Shown: positions 21,609-21,859 of the stretch, piece by piece
Layout: every line of letters starts with the position of its first letter
Position numbering within the stretch: position 1 is the stretch's first letter
DNA from: a virus
Length of the DNA: 21,859 nucleotides
IMG/VR virus record: IMGVR_UViG_3300044993_000274
Span: 1 to 21,859 of that record
Reading direction: 5' to 3' (one strand)
Translations under genes and position numbers: made by a program
The notes under the pieces: generated by a model
The model's input: only the letters and a program-made list of their open reading frames with translations
Told to the model about the DNA's origin: nothing
Database searches by the model: none

Positions 21609-21859
21609 GGCGGTACGTCCGACGGGTCGGGGTAGGCGAGGCGGAGCCGGCCGAGTGCCTTTCGCAAGACGCAACACACGGCCCTTTGTGTTAGCCCGAT
21701 CTTTGCCGCGATCCGTTTCGTCGCGATCCCGTGTCGGAACCGGAGCTCGACGAGCTTTCGCTCGCGGGGTCGGAGCGGGGCCAGTACGGTCGCCCATTCC
21801 GCGTTCCCCCATGTCGCCGGGCCGGTCGGCTTTGCCTCCGGCTGGGTAATCAGGTCGTC
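21605..21859 (-). CDS. Partial sigma region-4 protein, 5' end beyond window
   Basis: The last 84 residues of a protein whose start lies beyond the right edge. Residues (window numbering) about 26-78 read LAPLRPRERKLVELRFRHG, then TKRIAAKIGLTQRAVCCVLR, a sigma region 4 helix-turn-helix. The TGA (21605-21607) overlaps the ATG of the sigma gene, so two sigma-type proteins are co-translated. It resembles the region 4 of its neighbour (LAPRERDVIRRRFG versus LRPRERKLVELRFR), consistent with a tandem duplication. Whether region 2 is present cannot be seen. Confidence 0.8.
   Translation of the reverse strand, partial: DDLITQPEAKPTGPATWGNAEWATVLAPLRPRERKLVELRFRHGIATKRIAAKIGLTQRAVCCVLRKALGRLRLAYPDPSDVPP

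Noticed and set aside
1-21859. tRNA genes, CRISPR arrays, attachment sites, integrase
   Set aside because: No cloverleaf, regularly spaced repeats or recombinase gene were found by reading both strands; absence is limited to what can be seen by eye.

Overview
This window is most likely the structural (late) module of a tailed phage or prophage with a siphovirus-type morphogenesis set. Base composition is high in G+C, and every convincing gene lies on the minus strand, so transcription runs from high to low coordinates. The protein style (poly-Gly/Cys-rich and poly-Pro proteins, compact sigma factors, high GC3) made me think of a planctomycete (Gemmata-like) host. That host guess is an inference from style; no marker gene proves it. 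No integrase, tRNA, attachment site or CRISPR array was seen, so phage versus prophage is undecided.

Layout in the direction of transcription. (1) 21859-20509: the 3' part of a sigma-region-4 protein, a complete compact sigma-70 family factor coupled to it by an ATGA overlap, and a small basic protein. (2) 20508-20056: a low-GC stretch with a 12-bp tandem repeat and a possible methyltransferase remnant. (3) 20055-16020: a terminase small-subunit-like protein followed by a terminator, then two small genes and terL. TerL carries a 353-residue intein exactly inside its Walker A motif. (4) 15998-12296: a non-coding zone, then a receptor-binding cassette (poly-Pro mini-protein, fibre, beta-helix tailspike). 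(5) 12244-7439: portal, head maturation protease with scaffold-like tail, decoration-like protein, major capsid protein. (6) 7410-5733: small head-tail connection genes. (7) 5723-2913: tail tube, tail-assembly chaperone pair with a textbook -1 frameshift signal, short tape measure. (8) 2913-161: three tail-tip or unknown proteins, the last Cys-rich, then a partial gene leaving the left edge.

Genes inside blocks are tightly packed with TAATG, ATGA or TGATG overlaps, implying translational coupling. Block starts are marked by a recurring promoter-like signal, nTGACn-N18-TACAAT, which in most cases sits exactly nine bases before an ATG, so those messages would be nearly leaderless. I found it before terS (with a leader), the 57-aa gene, portal, protease, the left-edge gene and, weakly, a 43-codon ORF after terL. 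The neighbouring sigma genes are candidate regulators.

Two 144-bp direct repeats (137 of 144 positions identical), each an AT-rich tract plus a long hairpin, bracket the terL transcription block. They are the most unexplained element here. The strongest findings are the frameshift site, the terL intein with both homing-endonuclease catalytic positions substituted, the fixed-spacing promoter family and the duplicated hairpin element.
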